Assembly: GCF_963678635.1 (NCBI RefSeq) | Contig: NC_087064.1 | Coordinates: forward strand, 4,626,411 to 4,690,410 | Source: Symsagittifera roscoffensis | Taxonomy: Eukaryota > Xenacoelomorpha > Acoela > Convolutidae | Reading direction: 5' to 3' | DNA length: 64,000 bases | Notes under the pieces: model-generated | The model's database searches: none | Seen by the model: only the letters and a program-made list of their open reading frames with translations | Told to the model about the DNA's origin: nothing | Made by a program: the position numbers and the translations under genes | Part shown: positions 1-10,924 of the stretch, piece by piece | Numbering within the stretch: the stretch's first letter is position 1 | How the letters are laid out: each line of letters begins with the position of its first letter

Positions 1-59
1 TTTTTATCAAACAAGCTTAGAAAAAGGTTCCTGGGAGTAGATATGACCAGAAAAATGCA

Positions 60-247
60 TTTTCAGCGTGCATTCCCCCTCAAAACTATTTAATTTTGAC
101 GCCGAAAGTGTCTTTAGAAAACTTTACAGTAGGTCGGCCGAAAATCGAAATAGCTGTGGTAATATAGTGCTAACGGGGGACCATTTTGGTGGTGAGGGGG
201 TCAAATCCGCTAGAAGGAGCATACGATCCCCTCCCCTAAATCGGATC
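60..247. repeat. Truncated hAT-type MITE fragment
   Basis: This segment shares the inner block of the MITE family seen at 39575-39983 and 44914-45337: a run resembling 'gcgccaaaggcgcc', then 'gaaaa..tttagggtc' and a C-rich stretch ending in a degenerate 'cctaaatcgga' terminus. The other half is not recognisable, so it is a decayed partial copy. Confidence 0.5.
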
Positions 248-485
248 ATGTTCTAAAAAATTATTGAAACAGTTTCTGAATTTCACCGAATTCTTACAGC
301 TTATAACAATTTCTCTCATAGCAAAATTACAAATAAAAAAAGAAGTGATTGATTTCATTTGTAATGTGCATTGGCCGAAAGGTCAGGTCACCGAAAATAT
401 CAAGTTTGTCAAACTGAGTGAGAAAAAGAATGTCTGTCTAAAAATGGAAATATTAAAAAAATAGTTTAACAAAATTTGGTAGAAC

Positions 486-877
486 CAGGGGCGAACTTAG
501 GGGAATTGGGGAGGGGGGGGGGGGGTGGTTTGGACGCTTTCTTCCCTCAGGTCTCCCGTACTACTATTTTGAGATATCCATTTTTGGCTGACGGACCCTA
601 AAATTTTTCTAAAGACGCTGATTTTTACTAATTATGAGGGGAAAGCTCGCCGAGAAAACGCATTTTTGTTCGTCAAATTTTTCCAAAAAATACTAAAAAC
701 GCATATTTTGGCCTATTTCGTCAAAATTTTGCCTGCAGCGCAGAAAATTTGGTCAAAACAGTGTCTTTTTAGTGCTCTGAGAGTGCTCAAAAAATCAATT
801 TGGTCGACCTAAAATAAAAAGGTCGACAAAATTTTTAAAAATCCGCCCCCATCGATAAAATCGAAGATCCGACCCTG
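486..877. mobile_element. hAT-type MITE with 8-bp target duplication
   Basis: The element starts CAGGGGCGAACTTAGG and ends GATCCGACCCTG, imperfect terminal inverted repeats. It is flanked by GGTAGAAC on the left and AGTAGAAC on the right (7 of 8 identical), the 8-bp target duplication expected of hAT transposons. It contains a G-run and the family's interior blocks in both orientations, and no coding capacity. Confidence 0.7.
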
Positions 878-910
878 AGTAGAACTAAAATTGATTGAAA
901 AAAAAGTGAA

Positions 911-1114
911 TCAATTACTTGATATTTGAATGACGAGTACATTTTTTCTGTCGTTCAATTTTCCCCAGTCCATAGTCGAAATTAGGACACTGTATATCAA
1001 CACACCCATAAAAGATCCCATTAAGAACCCAAATAAGAACTTCGGCGTCTGGTTTTGACCAGGAGGACTGCTGAAAAAAGTCCATGTTAATTTACTTTTT
1101 TCCGCTTTTGACAT
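911..1114 (-). CDS. Possible exon of a type II membrane protein (uncertain)
   Basis: A 67-codon open frame on the minus strand starts at an ATG (MSKAEKSKLTW) and has a basic, Pro-rich N-terminus followed by one hydrophobic stretch (FGFLMGSFMGVLIYSVLIS, about residues 28-46), as in a signal anchor. Near the end of the frame there is a donor-like AA|GTAATT, so it could be a first coding exon continuing further left. No family is recognisable and there is no supporting neighbour. In a sequence this AT-rich a chance frame of this length is possible. Confidence 0.22.
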   Translation of the reverse strand: MSKAEKSKLTWTFFSSPPGQNQTPKFLFGFLMGSFMGVLIYSVLISTMDWGKLNDRKNVLVIQISSN

Positions 1115-3683
1115 TCAGATCAATTCAATACGTTGAAGAAAATAAAGACAAACACGAAACCTTTAAAATTTCCACCAATCTGTAGTTAGGCAGAGCAAGC
1201 CTTAAGCAATGCACTAGTTTTTCAAGGGTGTGCATACTTTGAACAAATAAAGCCTACTTTGCAAAAAAAAACTCGTTTTATTTAATTTTCAGATTGCAAA
1301 ATCAAATTACCTGGTGTAGAAAATCTAAGAAACGGGTCAAAATTGCAATTAAACGCAATTTAAATAGTGCACTAATTAAAAATGAATTAATTTTTTGCAG
1401 CCTTCCTGTTAAGTCATTGTTCTGAGAAACTATACTGCATCAAATATCTGAAATACATAACTACTCATATGTATTAATCGTGCAGTACTGTTTTACAACT
1501 ATTAAATGGCCTGGCAGTTACGTCATTAATTTAGTAGCTGCCAAAAGCGATGTAGCTTTTGGACGAACATTGCTCATTTGTTAGCTAAGTGACCGTCTAA
1601 ACTTGACTTATTTAATTCAATTAATCTTTTAACTTCGTTTTAGTATAATTTTAAGAATTAGTTAGCGTAGTTAGAACCCTTTTAATATCCTCATCCATTT
1701 TAACCTTTGTACCTTAGTTGTCTAACTAAGACCCAATAAGGGAATTCTTTACAGCCATAAATAATATGTTCTTCAAGTAGCGCATTTATGGTCAATTATT
1801 GCATGGTTCGCAAAACCATTCATCCTTATTTAGCGTTATTATTCCATTTTTCGAAGAGAGTAGGGAATATATATGCTTGCCGCTGTTTTTTACCAGACAA
1901 ATTTTGGCGATCAAAATAAAAAATGTTAACCAGAAACTCTTATAATCCAATGCCAATATCGACTCCCTGATTTCACATAAGACTTTTTTCCTCCAATCAC
2001 CTTTGGCAAAAACTTAGCTGCTTGAAAATAGCCAATACGGAAAGGTTCTGGATTAATTTATGCGTGTTTTGAACCCGGATTGATCAAAATTTGCTGTTTT
2101 GATAAGTTTATTATAATATCCTAAATGTTACTAGATACAAAAAACTGTACAAGAAAAAGAAAAAAGTTACAAAACAAGAAGGGACTTAGTGTTTTTTGAG
2201 CAGTTTTGAAAATTTTTTAGGCAGAAAAAAATCGCGGCTGTCGTAGAATACAATAAAAAAATCTCATCGGTTAAATTTAGCAATCCGCCATGGGATTTAA
2301 CCGATGAAAACATCGTTACGGATATTTTTGCTCGGTTCGTTAAGAGTTGCTGACTGCACGATTTTTTAAACACAAATCTGAACCCCAGATAAAGCACTTT
2401 AAAATTGTTTTCATTTTGAATTTAATCTTGAAATGTAAACAGGATGTAAAAACAATCCGAAACGTTTAATATTTCTTATTTATTAATTTCTCGGTAAAAA
2501 GATGTGATAAGTTGTAAAATAGCCGAAGTTACTATAGATTTTTTTAAATTCCAAGATATCGTAGTTTTTGTAGTTTTTTGTAGTTTTTGTTGGATGTTAT
2601 CTAAAACCAATCATAGTGTAAAAATAAAACCAATTTGCTCTAAAAGTTAAACAAATTTGAATACACCATCTGCAGACAAGTTTGATTGAGGGAGTCGTTT
2701 TCGCTATCTGAATATCTGTCAAATCTTTTTCACTCTTCATTATCTTTTTGGAGAACCATACCCCAAGCCAGAAACCACGTGCAAATCAAATTGAAAACTG
2801 CAATGATTTCAGAAAGAATATTTAAAATATTCATGCTTGTTTCAAATTGTTGAATTTGGTACTGTTCGTTTTGCTTTTTGATGTGATGAAATCTCATTAA
2901 GTTCAGTATGTAATCAAAAACCCAATCAAACCAATGATAATTTACCGATTAATTGTTTCAAACTCAAAAATCATCCACAATTTATTGCTGTTGATATTTA
3001 TTAACTTGATTAAAATTATAGCCCTAAATTAGCAATAATCATTGATAAATTTTGCTTTTGTGGCAACTAAGATAAGTATTTTATCTATGGCGATCGCTGT
3101 TTCGTTTTTTTCCCGCTTATTTTCAATAAAAACTCCAAGAAGTTTTGGTCACTGATTTTAAATGGGATCTCAACATGGGCACGTTTAACCCTGAATCTTC
3201 CGTTTGTCCTTTGAAGAAACGTTTGCTATTGGTTTCCAATTATGTTGTAGTTTTCGAAAATCAAATATCTTCTTTGAAGCTTAATCTCAATTTTTTTTTC
3301 GCTACGCAAAAAATGATTGAAAAATTTCAAAACTTGCATCAAAATAACAATCCTCCGAGTTATTTTCCTCCATCCCACGAAAGTGTTTTGATTCCAACTC
3401 TAAGACTGCGGCTCAAATAATCAAATCTGATTGTTAGAAAACTGCAACATAAATCAAAATTAACAGCCTCCACTGACTGCGATCATTAAGAAAGACAAAA
3501 AAGTTATGCAAAACAAGGCGTACACCAGGTAGAAGCGCTGATTGTCACAACCACCCTTTACCTGGTCTCGACAAGTTTTGTGTAATAAAAAATCTTGATG
3601 AATTAGAAATTTTGGACTGCCCATAGAAAGTGTAAAGTCCCACAATTTGGGTCAAAATAAAATTAACAATTATTTTGCCTCCA

Positions 3684-3945
3684 TTCAGTTTGAGAGCGTC
3701 GTTCAATCAAACTATTGTTCAAAACTGTCCTTTTCAATTTCAAAGGGGTATTTTTTGTACTTTGATGAGTTAAACGTTTTTAAAATGTTGTCTCTTTCTT
3801 TTCGAAGGATTAATTCTGTTAAAACAGGAAATGATTTTTCTCTAACCTGGGCTTTATAAAGTGTTACAGAAAAAGCCATCCGTTGGTATAACAAAGCGCC
3901 GTTTCATTGTGCAAATAGCAATAGAAATTGTCATGGTTTTTTAGC
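3684..3945. repeat. Dispersed repeat, copy 1
   Basis: This segment is a diverged direct copy of 24531-24770: both contain ttgttcaaaa, a TTTCAA block, 'gatga(g/a)ttaaacg', 'gttaaaacaggaaatg(a/g)tttttc' and 'aaaagcca(t/c)ccgttg' in the same order. Neither copy holds a convincing gene. Confidence 0.5.
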
Positions 3946-4455
3946 TTCCTGTCTTAAATTGTGTCAAAACTTATCTCGATGCAATATATTGATAGTGTCT
4001 ATCTACTAAAAAACCTAACGGTCTATTTATAAAAAAAATTTGATGTATAGTTTTTTCTTGCACTAATGCACTCAAACCTATGCACTAATAGACTGATGCT
4101 ATGACTTCAAACTTTGATTTTGATAAAAATTAACACAAATTTCCGAAACGAAGCTAGCTTGTAACTTTTTTTTTGAGCGCTATTAAACAAATACACTTTT
4201 TTAAACTGTAAAATTAAAAACTATAGCAACCCAGTGCCCTATTTTTGATTTCATAAAAATTCTTTCAACTTCGAGTATGAACTTAGCGACTCAAGTGAAA
4301 TTTTTCAGATCTGGAAAGCAAATAAAGCAATCAAAAGTTTTTGAAATGCAATCAAAAAATTTTTGAAATCGAAGCCTTTAGCGAGGCAAAAAAAGCTGAG
4401 ATTGCTTCTGCCAGGCATTACGATTCTGCAAGTAGATGAAATTGTACGAAACCGC

Positions 4456-4586
4456 CTGGTTTTAGGAAAACCATAGCCCAAGCCAGAATTTATATAAAGA
4501 CTGCTGGTATCATGGCAACGCTGCTGGTTTAGGAAAACCATAGCCCAAGCCAGAATTTATATGAAGCTGCTGGTATCATGGCAACG
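4456..4586. repeat. Tandem duplication, about 68-bp unit
   Basis: Two near-identical copies of a unit running from 'ctggttttaggaaaacca' through 'tatcatggcaacg' lie head to tail, differing by a short indel near 'tatataaagactgctgg'. It looks like a recent local duplication. Confidence 0.7.
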
Positions 4587-5455
4587 CCCTGATTATTCAG
4601 ACTTTCCATAAACTGGTGTCGAATAGTTTTTGTTTCAAGAAAAATCGACAAACTATGAATTTCAAGCTGAAAATGAAGAACTGTGTAAAAAGTTATAAGA
4701 CCAATTAGACTGCCTTAATTCAATTTGGAATGATGGCCTTTTTTCCTTTAATTTTACAAGTAAACATTTTGTTCACATTGCTCGAATGTTATGAAAATTG
4801 ACAGATTAGATTATGGTAGACATATTGGTTTTTTTCCTTTCCCCCCACCTGCAAATTTTTATATTTGAAGTTAGTGTCAACTATATCAGATTGTCATGAA
4901 AATGACATGCAGACTAATTAGGCCATGACAAACATATTTGATCTTCATAATTAACCTTGTAAAACCACTCGTTAGACCATAAAATTCATGCGTGAGTGAG
5001 GTGGGGGGGGGGGGAAGGAACCGGATTGATAGTGTGCTGCGGGATAATTAGACACGCGTGAATATTGCGCAATCAATTATCAGCATCAAAAAATCACAGC
5101 GGTCTATTAGTGAGCGTTTTCAGCAGCCGTTAAGACATGATAATGAAGTGATGAGCGTGCACATTCTGTGATCACGAGATGAATGAATCGATCATCCGAG
5201 GGAACTATTTCTAAGAATTGGTATGAATAAAAAACACACCAAGCATTTTTATTCCTTATTTGCTTCGAAAGCCGGAATAAATAGCGAAGAGTTTTTAGAA
5301 CTGAGCACTTTTTTTAAAGTGTTGAATTTGATACTGCTGGTTTTATTTTAATTTTATGATGAAATCTGATATTTCAGTCTTTTATCACAAGACACATTAA
5401 ATCAATATTTTATCGATGAATTGTTCTTCATCCCACTAATTAGGTTTGATTGCAA

Positions 5456-5587
5456 CTCAAAGATGATTGATAGAATGCTCAAAGATGATTGATAGAAAAT
5501 TGCAACTTAAAATTAAGTTAATAATAAAAGATGACATGCTCAAAGATGATTGATAGAAAATTGCAACTTAAAATTAAGTTAATAATT
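5456..5587. repeat. Tandem duplication, 61-bp unit
   Basis: The unit beginning 'ctcaaagatgattgataga' occurs at 5478 and again at 5539, with a partial third copy just before at 5456. It lies immediately outside the 3' LTR of the large retroelement. Confidence 0.7.
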
Positions 5588-5624
5588 GCAATCATTAAGT
5601 AGGTCAGAGAAATGTATTCCAAAA

Positions 5625-6032
5625 TGAGTTAGGACCGAAGTGTAACTCATAGAGTAATTTCAGATAGGGTACACCGTCTGCTCGTCACGCTATCTTATTT
5701 TCGGCCGGATAGATTCGTGCAACTTCTTAGTCTAATACCGATCCTAATCTTACTCTTATACTATCTAGTCTCAGGTTGTTTAACTAGTCTCTGCTAGGCT
5801 CAATAGATCTAGGGTATACTGGTTTATTGCGGCTGCTGAAGTGCTCGGGAGAGTCCAACTAATTTCTAAGTTAAATTCAAATCTCTCTGGTGCTGAAATT
5901 ACAAGTAACTTCAGCACTTACAAATAAGTGGGTTGTTAGTTAGATGGATCATGATTGGTTAATATTAAATACTTTACATTGGTAAAACATTTAATTTATC
6001 CAATCATAAAATATAGTTTAGATCAGGTTCCA
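5625..6032 (-). repeat. 3' LTR of the giant retroelement
   Basis: This 408-bp copy matches 24071-24478 at every base I compared. In element orientation it begins TGGAACC and ends CTAACTCA. Upstream of it in element orientation the usual polypurine tract is weak: only GGATGGG is visible directly before the LTR. Confidence 0.95.
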
Positions 6033-6193
6033 CCCATCCGGGTTTTACAGAGTTTTTTAGAACAGTTCTTCTGTAATTCAAGGGTGGATGATGGACGTTG
6101 GTATTTGGCGAACATCATAATTTTCTTTCGCTTCTTCTTGTGACAACGACTGAGTCTCTGCAACAAAGTCAATTCTGATTCCAGAATGGTTGG

Positions 6194-6491
6194 CTATGTC
6201 AGGTTTTTCTGTTCTGCGTGGAGAACTTCTTTTGTGTATGATCTAGTTTGGGAATGGCGTGGAGATTGTGCGTGGAGGGGATGCCTGGTTACTCGGATCT
6301 GTACGTATACTTGAACATCGAGGTGGTCATTGGTCTAGTTCAATGAAGTCCTTTTCTGCGAAGTCAAGTCGTACTCTAAATCCTTTGAGTTGTGATTGTG
6401 AGCGGCATATCGATTGTAGTTGGTCATTCTCTCTCGAGTGTAGTGGGGTCGTTTTGTCTTTTGATGTTCGTCCTTGGTGTTGTATTCTGAT
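6194..6491 (-). pseudogene. Broken coding-like frame upstream of the 3' LTR
   Basis: Two short open frames on the minus strand, 6491-6327 and 6334-6194, overlap by 8 nt in different frames. Both look protein-like at the junction (KGFRVRLDFAEKDFIEL in the first; HLDVQVYVQIRVTRHPLHA in the second), as if one gene had taken a frameshift. The first lacks an ATG and begins at TATATAG, an acceptor-like site. Either this is decayed coding sequence or a small spliced exon. Unrecognised. Confidence 0.3.
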
Positions 6492-7210
6492 CTATATATT
6501 GCATCATGTGATTTTACATTTTATAAAACTTTTATTAGTTTAATATTTTTTAATAATGATTTTAGTTAGTTGTTTTCACAAAAGCTTTTTGTTTTAGTTC
6601 GGTTATTTTGAAGAGTTACTCACCCTTGAGTAGCTCTTATTAAAAATAAAGGTGTGGTCACAAAGCGTGGATGTAGCGCGGTGGGTTAGGCCGGCTATAG
6701 AGCATGCTCAGGACGTCCTTTCCTGGTGGGTTAGGCCAGGAGTGGGAGTATGATTTCATGCGGTGTTTGTGAGGGGTCCTGTTATGTGACAACGTTTTAT
6801 GTTGGGTTTGTTGTGGTTTTACTTATGTCTTGTTGGTTATGTACTTTTTCCAAAAAGCAAATTGTTTGTGGTATGGGTTTGTCTTTCGACTTTTTTGTGT
6901 TTTATTATTTCTTTCTAAGACTTTGTAATAGTCTTCAAAAGAATAAATTATCCAGTTTTAAACTGGGTTAATCCGGTTTGGGTACCGTTGGTTTCCTTTT
7001 CTAAGTCATGCTGTTATTCTATGATTTGTGGTATTTAGTAAGCTGCGTTGGTTAGTTTTGTTTAGTATATGATTCCTTTCCAACCGGGTCAAAGGAAAGT
7101 TTGAAACATGTTATTGTATGTTAGAGTTGTTGAGTGTGAAAACTTGAAACTGAAATTCATTATTTTAAATAATTCTTCGTGGGCGAGCTGTGCGAGTGTG
7201 GATAGAATTT

Positions 7211-7245
7211 CTGTGCGAATGAATGAAAATATCAAAAGGTTAGTA
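7211..7245 (-). promoter_or_regulatory. Branch point and 3' splice site
   Basis: On the minus strand a perfect TACTAAC (7245-7239) is followed by a pyrimidine-rich run and TTCGCACAG (AG at 7212-7211). Paired with the donor at 7589 it defines a 379-nt intron. The frame after it (LSTLAQLAHEELFKIMNF) stays open for about 36 codons. Confidence 0.5.
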
Positions 7246-7587
7246 CTGCAATTGCATTTTATTAATTTACTACATAGAATTTAGAAATTTACTGCTAGTT
7301 ATGGGGGAATTTTAAGATACAAATTTTCATCATATGTAGATTTACTGCTTTTGGGGGGAAATTTTATAAATTAATTTACTGCATTGGTATTATATTTATT
7401 TAATTGTTGGTGCAAAAGTTTAATAGGGTCTTAAACAGTTTTGAAGAAGTTTGCTATTTTTTATTTTTCTTTTGTGAATTTTTCAGATGATCTAGGATGA
7501 AGGCTAAAAATCTAAAGAAAACATGAATAAGGAATGGTGAGTTTTTAATACTGTAATTAATTAGTAATATTTACTTAATTCATACTT

Positions 7588-7590
7588 ACC
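7588..7590 (-). promoter_or_regulatory. Strong 5' splice site just after the last ORF
   Basis: The minus strand reads GACGACTAACAG|GTAAGTATG: the stop codon TAA, then CAG, then a consensus donor (GT at 7589-7588). The stop would be in the last nucleotides of an exon, giving a 3'-UTR intron with the acceptor near 7211. Confidence 0.5.
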
Positions 7591-7592
7591 TG

Positions 7593-9392
7593 TTAGTCGT
7601 CGGGGAAAAAACCGTGGGGGAAGATGTCGTGAATTAGTTCTGAAGTTGTGAGTAGTTTAGCTAGAATGCGGATGATATTTTTAGTCTGGAGTAGTGGCCA
7701 AAGCAATTGAAGTGCCTTAATAGTGGTTAGTTCTTCAGTGCCTACTGCAAACTCATAAGGTGTGTTTTGGATTAAGTTATATAATTTGTGGTTAAATTTA
7801 GTGTTGTGGATGAATTCTAAAATTGGGATTTCTATAGGTTGCAGGAACTCGTGCGGGATAAGGAAGGGTCGGGATTCTTCGGCGTTGAAGGTCTTGGTGA
7901 TGGGGCAGAAAATGTACATTTGGGTTATGGGGTCATAATTACGAAGAATACCATGGAGGTTAGTTTCTTTAATACAATATGTGAAATTTAGGAAATATGG
8001 TGAAGTGTATTTTGAATTGATGAATTGGAAACGATGGTGTGGTTGTCTAGAGGGTGTGTGGAGGTCAAAGTGATTTTGGATGAAACGATAGTAACTGTAT
8101 GTATGTGTTTGTTTAGTGCGCAACATAATATCGTGTGGGCAGTGTAAATCTCTTTCGTGTGGTGCAAGGAAATGAAAGGTTAGTGAAAAGATTTGGAAGC
8201 GTTCTTTAAAACTTTCGTATGCTTGTGTGTTTGTTAGTGCTTCTGAAATAATGTGATCAAACTTTCGGTCGAAGATATTTAGTGTAAATATATATGGTGT
8301 CTTGATGAAAAATTTCTCGGTGATTTGTGGATTAGCGAAGCGATCGTCGTCTAAGAATTGATCTTGGTTAGCTCTAATGATGTTGTGATCGTAATATTCT
8401 AGTGTATATTCATTAGCTCTAGGTGCAGTGTGTATTTTTAGTGATTTTTTATATCCAACGTAAGTAAATTGTCTAGCGGTTAGTGGTGTAGTGAGTTGAT
8501 ATAGCATGTCCTTGTTTCGTTCTATATCGATGGAAGTGCTGGATAAAGGTAAGCAAAGAGGGTTAGTGAAATGATAGTATGAGGTCCAAGAGAGAGTGGG
8601 CATTAAAACGTATTCATCTACAAAGTTGCGTGTTTCGTTAGCGTCGTGAGGGGTGTTTAAAGTGTATTGTGGAAACGAGGGTAAGGTGATAGCTAAAAAT
8701 TCTTTAGTGTTAGTATGCTGGGGGTGGTTGATGTATTCGCGGGCTGTTCCTGGTTTTGCTGGGAAAGGATGGTTGGGGAATTTTCTTTTAAAAGTGCGGT
8801 AAGCTCTATTAGTGTTTAGTGAAGATATAGTGGATGTGGATGATGGTGTTAATGATTCAGTATAATTTGAAGAGGGTGTAGGGGGATTGGATGAAATTGT
8901 AGTGGAGGAGATTTGGTTTATGGTCGGGGTGTTAAGGTGGTAGGGTTGCTGTTGGAGGGTAATAAAATTATCTAGCTCTGGGGAGATTCGGGGGGTGTCT
9001 GGAGAATGAGATGATTGGTCAGATTGGTATGAGGAGTAGGTTGGGGTAACTTTGGAAGCATAAGAGGGTGTCGGAGTGATTGGGTCAGGGTTATTGGACA
9101 ATAGGGGTTGAAAAGGAGGTTGAGAAAAATTAGAAGGGTTATGAAAATTATTGGATGGGGATGGTTCTGAGTCGGCGAATTCATCGGGGGTTTCAATATT
9201 CGGGTTATTTAGCTGTGAGATGGAGTATAAAACTGAAATATGTGAGTTAGTGTCGGAATTCATGCCTGATGTTACATTGCTAGATGGAAAATCGGGTGGC
9301 GGAAAAGCAAAAAGTGGTATTATTGGGATTGGGGAGGTAAGATTGGTTGGGTGGGAATTTGATCGGTGTAGTGATCCAAGTTGGCGGCTCAT
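7593..9392 (-). CDS. 599-aa retroelement ORF, unrecognised
   Basis: The ORF starts at the ATG of a 4-nt ATGA overlap with the envelope stop, the strongest stop-start junction in the element. Residues 1-215 are low-complexity Ser/Pro/Thr/Asn; residues 220-599 look like one or more folded domains rich in aromatic and His residues (NEYTLEYYDHNIIRANQDQF, FKERFQIFSLTFHFLAPHER, HCPHDIMLRTKQTHTYSYYR, PYEFAVGTEEL). There is no signal peptide or membrane span. I do not recognise the fold. A perfect splice donor CAG|GTAAGT begins right after its stop codon. It is intact, so presumably under selection. It could be a matrix-, transport- or regulatory-type protein. Confidence 0.8.
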   Translation of the reverse strand: MSRQLGSLHRSNSHPTNLTSPIPIIPLFAFPPPDFPSSNVTSGMNSDTNSHISVLYSISQLNNPNIETPDEFADSEPSPSNNFHNPSNFSQPPFQPLLSNNPDPITPTPSYASKVTPTYSSYQSDQSSHSPDTPRISPELDNFITLQQQPYHLNTPTINQISSTTISSNPPTPSSNYTESLTPSSTSTISSLNTNRAYRTFKRKFPNHPFPAKPGTAREYINHPQHTNTKEFLAITLPSFPQYTLNTPHDANETRNFVDEYVLMPTLSWTSYYHFTNPLCLPLSSTSIDIERNKDMLYQLTTPLTARQFTYVGYKKSLKIHTAPRANEYTLEYYDHNIIRANQDQFLDDDRFANPQITEKFFIKTPYIFTLNIFDRKFDHIISEALTNTQAYESFKERFQIFSLTFHFLAPHERDLHCPHDIMLRTKQTHTYSYYRFIQNHFDLHTPSRQPHHRFQFINSKYTSPYFLNFTYCIKETNLHGILRNYDPITQMYIFCPITKTFNAEESRPFLIPHEFLQPIEIPILEFIHNTKFNHKLYNLIQNTPYEFAVGTEELTTIKALQLLWPLLQTKNIIRILAKLLTTSELIHDIFPHGFFPDD

Positions 9393-10918
9393 CGTGGGCT
9401 AAAAAAATGATTATTTTGAGACTGAAAAGCGGTGGTATGGGGTTGTTCAATAATTTGTTCATAAGTATTATCATCTTGTGACTGGTGTGTCATTATATGT
9501 TGGACGGGACTTTGTGATGTATTGAGTCGAAAATTTGGATTATGTGTGATTGCTAAATTTCGAAAATTTCGTGGGACTAGGGATAGTGGATGGTTATTTG
9601 GTAGGGGTGGTAATTGTGGTGCCGTTGGCTGTGTGTCGACATTGTTATGTTCTTCGTCGTATGTATTTTGTCGTGTTGTTATTTTTGTGTTATATTCTTT
9701 TATTTGTGCGTCTAAAAGAATTTTGTTTATAGATGTAGAAAAGATTCCAAAAAATCCTGCAAAGAGTATGCGTGCTACGCTTGCTTGTCTGTTTACTTGT
9801 GTGTGTATAGCACATGTGTTGTAGATTCCTTTTAAGAGTGAGAAAAGAAATCCAATAAAGTTAAACATTGCGTATAAAATAGTCAATTTTTCTAAGATGT
9901 AGTAGGGCCATCCTAGAAAATCTAGGATCTCATTTTTGAGTGTAACAAAGCTAAAAATGTTAATTGGTGATATATCTTGGGGACGGTATTTTTCGCCGTT
10001 TAGATATATATAATCTTTAATGTCTTTAAAATATCCGCTATAGTCTTGGGTGTAGATATCGGCAAATCCTGCGGTTTCTGCAAGTTTGCGTAAATTTTGG
10101 TCTATTGATTGTCTTTGTATAGTGTCCATTTGTGTTAATAATTCTTGGAATTGTTGTGTTCTAATGTGATGTTGAATATCTGATTTTGAATAGATTCCTA
10201 TTGATTGTAAGTCTATATTTGGGTTTCGAGCGATAGCGCGAATGCTTTCTGGTGAAAATTTTTTGAGTGATTGCATTAATGTGGGATATGGAGTGAGAAG
10301 ATAATATTTATTTTCATCAGGGTTTAGTTGTACTACATTGTGGCTATTTTCTGATCCACATGGGACTGCGGTATCCCAGAAATAGGTTCTTCGTGAAAGT
10401 GTATCCACGAAATGTACTTTATTCTTATAAAAGATAGGGATTCTTTTATAACATCGTTTATCTTCAAAAACGTATAGTGGTGATACTTTTTTGGTACAAG
10501 TATAAAACCATAAGATGTTTCCTTCATAGTCTAAAAAATTTGATCTATTTCCTGATAATAAGTATCCTGCGTAGGGTATTTTTAATACTGCTAGTGCAAG
10601 TGATTGTAATATTTGTGTTCGTTCTAATTCGCATAGTTGGTGTAGTGTTTCTAATTCGGAGAGTGACATTTCTTGAAAAATGCGGCTAATTGTATAGTCT
10701 AGTTTCATATCCAAATGAATATCATAGTGGATATTACCGAAATATGTAGTATTCATTAGTGATAATTCTTGTAAGCGTGTGCTTCTGGTGTCATAAGGTT
10801 TTAGATGTCCACCAGGTTGTCCGTTACTTTTTTCAAAATTAACTGGTATATAGGATGTTCCTTCGTTTAGAGGATGACCTGTGGCATATGGGTCGATTTT
10901 TACTTTTCCAGTGGTCAT
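9389..10918 (-). CDS. Envelope-like glycoprotein, C-terminal part with membrane anchor
   Basis: A 509-aa ORF in the same reading frame as the preceding envelope ORF, separated only by a UGA and two codons. Residues 100-210 contain conserved-looking Cys, aromatic and Pro-rich strands (ILWFYTCTKKVSPLYVF, RCYKRIPIFY, WDTAVPCGSE). Residues 215-310 look helical, like a membrane-proximal stalk. Hydrophobic segments at about 341-370 (LTILYAMFNFIGFLFSLL) and 383-398 would anchor it, leaving a tail of about 110 residues. There is no signal peptide at its own ATG, so it could reach the secretory pathway properly only as a continuation of the upstream ORF or through an internal signal. Its stop overlaps the next ORF's ATG as ATGA. 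Confidence 0.7.
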   Translation of the reverse strand: MTTGKVKIDPYATGHPLNEGTSYIPVNFEKSNGQPGGHLKPYDTRSTRLQELSLMNTTYFGNIHYDIHLDMKLDYTISRIFQEMSLSELETLHQLCELERTQILQSLALAVLKIPYAGYLLSGNRSNFLDYEGNILWFYTCTKKVSPLYVFEDKRCYKRIPIFYKNKVHFVDTLSRRTYFWDTAVPCGSENSHNVVQLNPDENKYYLLTPYPTLMQSLKKFSPESIRAIARNPNIDLQSIGIYSKSDIQHHIRTQQFQELLTQMDTIQRQSIDQNLRKLAETAGFADIYTQDYSGYFKDIKDYIYLNGEKYRPQDISPINIFSFVTLKNEILDFLGWPYYILEKLTILYAMFNFIGFLFSLLKGIYNTCAIHTQVNRQASVARILFAGFFGIFSTSINKILLDAQIKEYNTKITTRQNTYDEEHNNVDTQPTAPQLPPLPNNHPLSLVPRNFRNLAITHNPNFRLNTSQSPVQHIMTHQSQDDNTYEQIIEQPHTTAFQSQNNHFFSPR

Positions 10919-10924
10919 GTCGAA

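Larger units (their letters stand above)
1115..5455. other. Gene-free AT-rich stretch with degenerate repeats
   Basis: I see no supportable gene here. The open frames at 3145-3420 and 3460-3894 lack domains, splice context and codon bias. The stretch contains a tandem duplication (4456-4586), a dispersed repeat shared with 24531-24770, poly-G runs near 5000, and AT-rich sequence. Confidence 0.5.
6033..7587 (-). other. Retroelement 3' region between the last ORF and 3' LTR
   Basis: A 1.5-kb segment without a long ORF. It contains the splice signals at 7211-7245, the broken frame at 6194-6491, and two copies of gtgggttaggcc at about 6680 and 6727, the second inside the hairpin cctggtgggttaggccagg. 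Nothing else is supported. Confidence 0.5.

Noticed and set aside
3145-3420. 91-codon plus-strand ORF
   Set aside because: Phe/Leu/Asn-rich without domain, splice or conservation cue; likely chance.
9151-9824. Plus-strand ORFs (for example 83 and 100 codons) inside the retroelement
   Set aside because: They are antisense shadows of the AC-rich minus-strand genes; composition is Gly/Val/Cys/Phe-rich as expected from complementing Asn/Thr/Pro codons.
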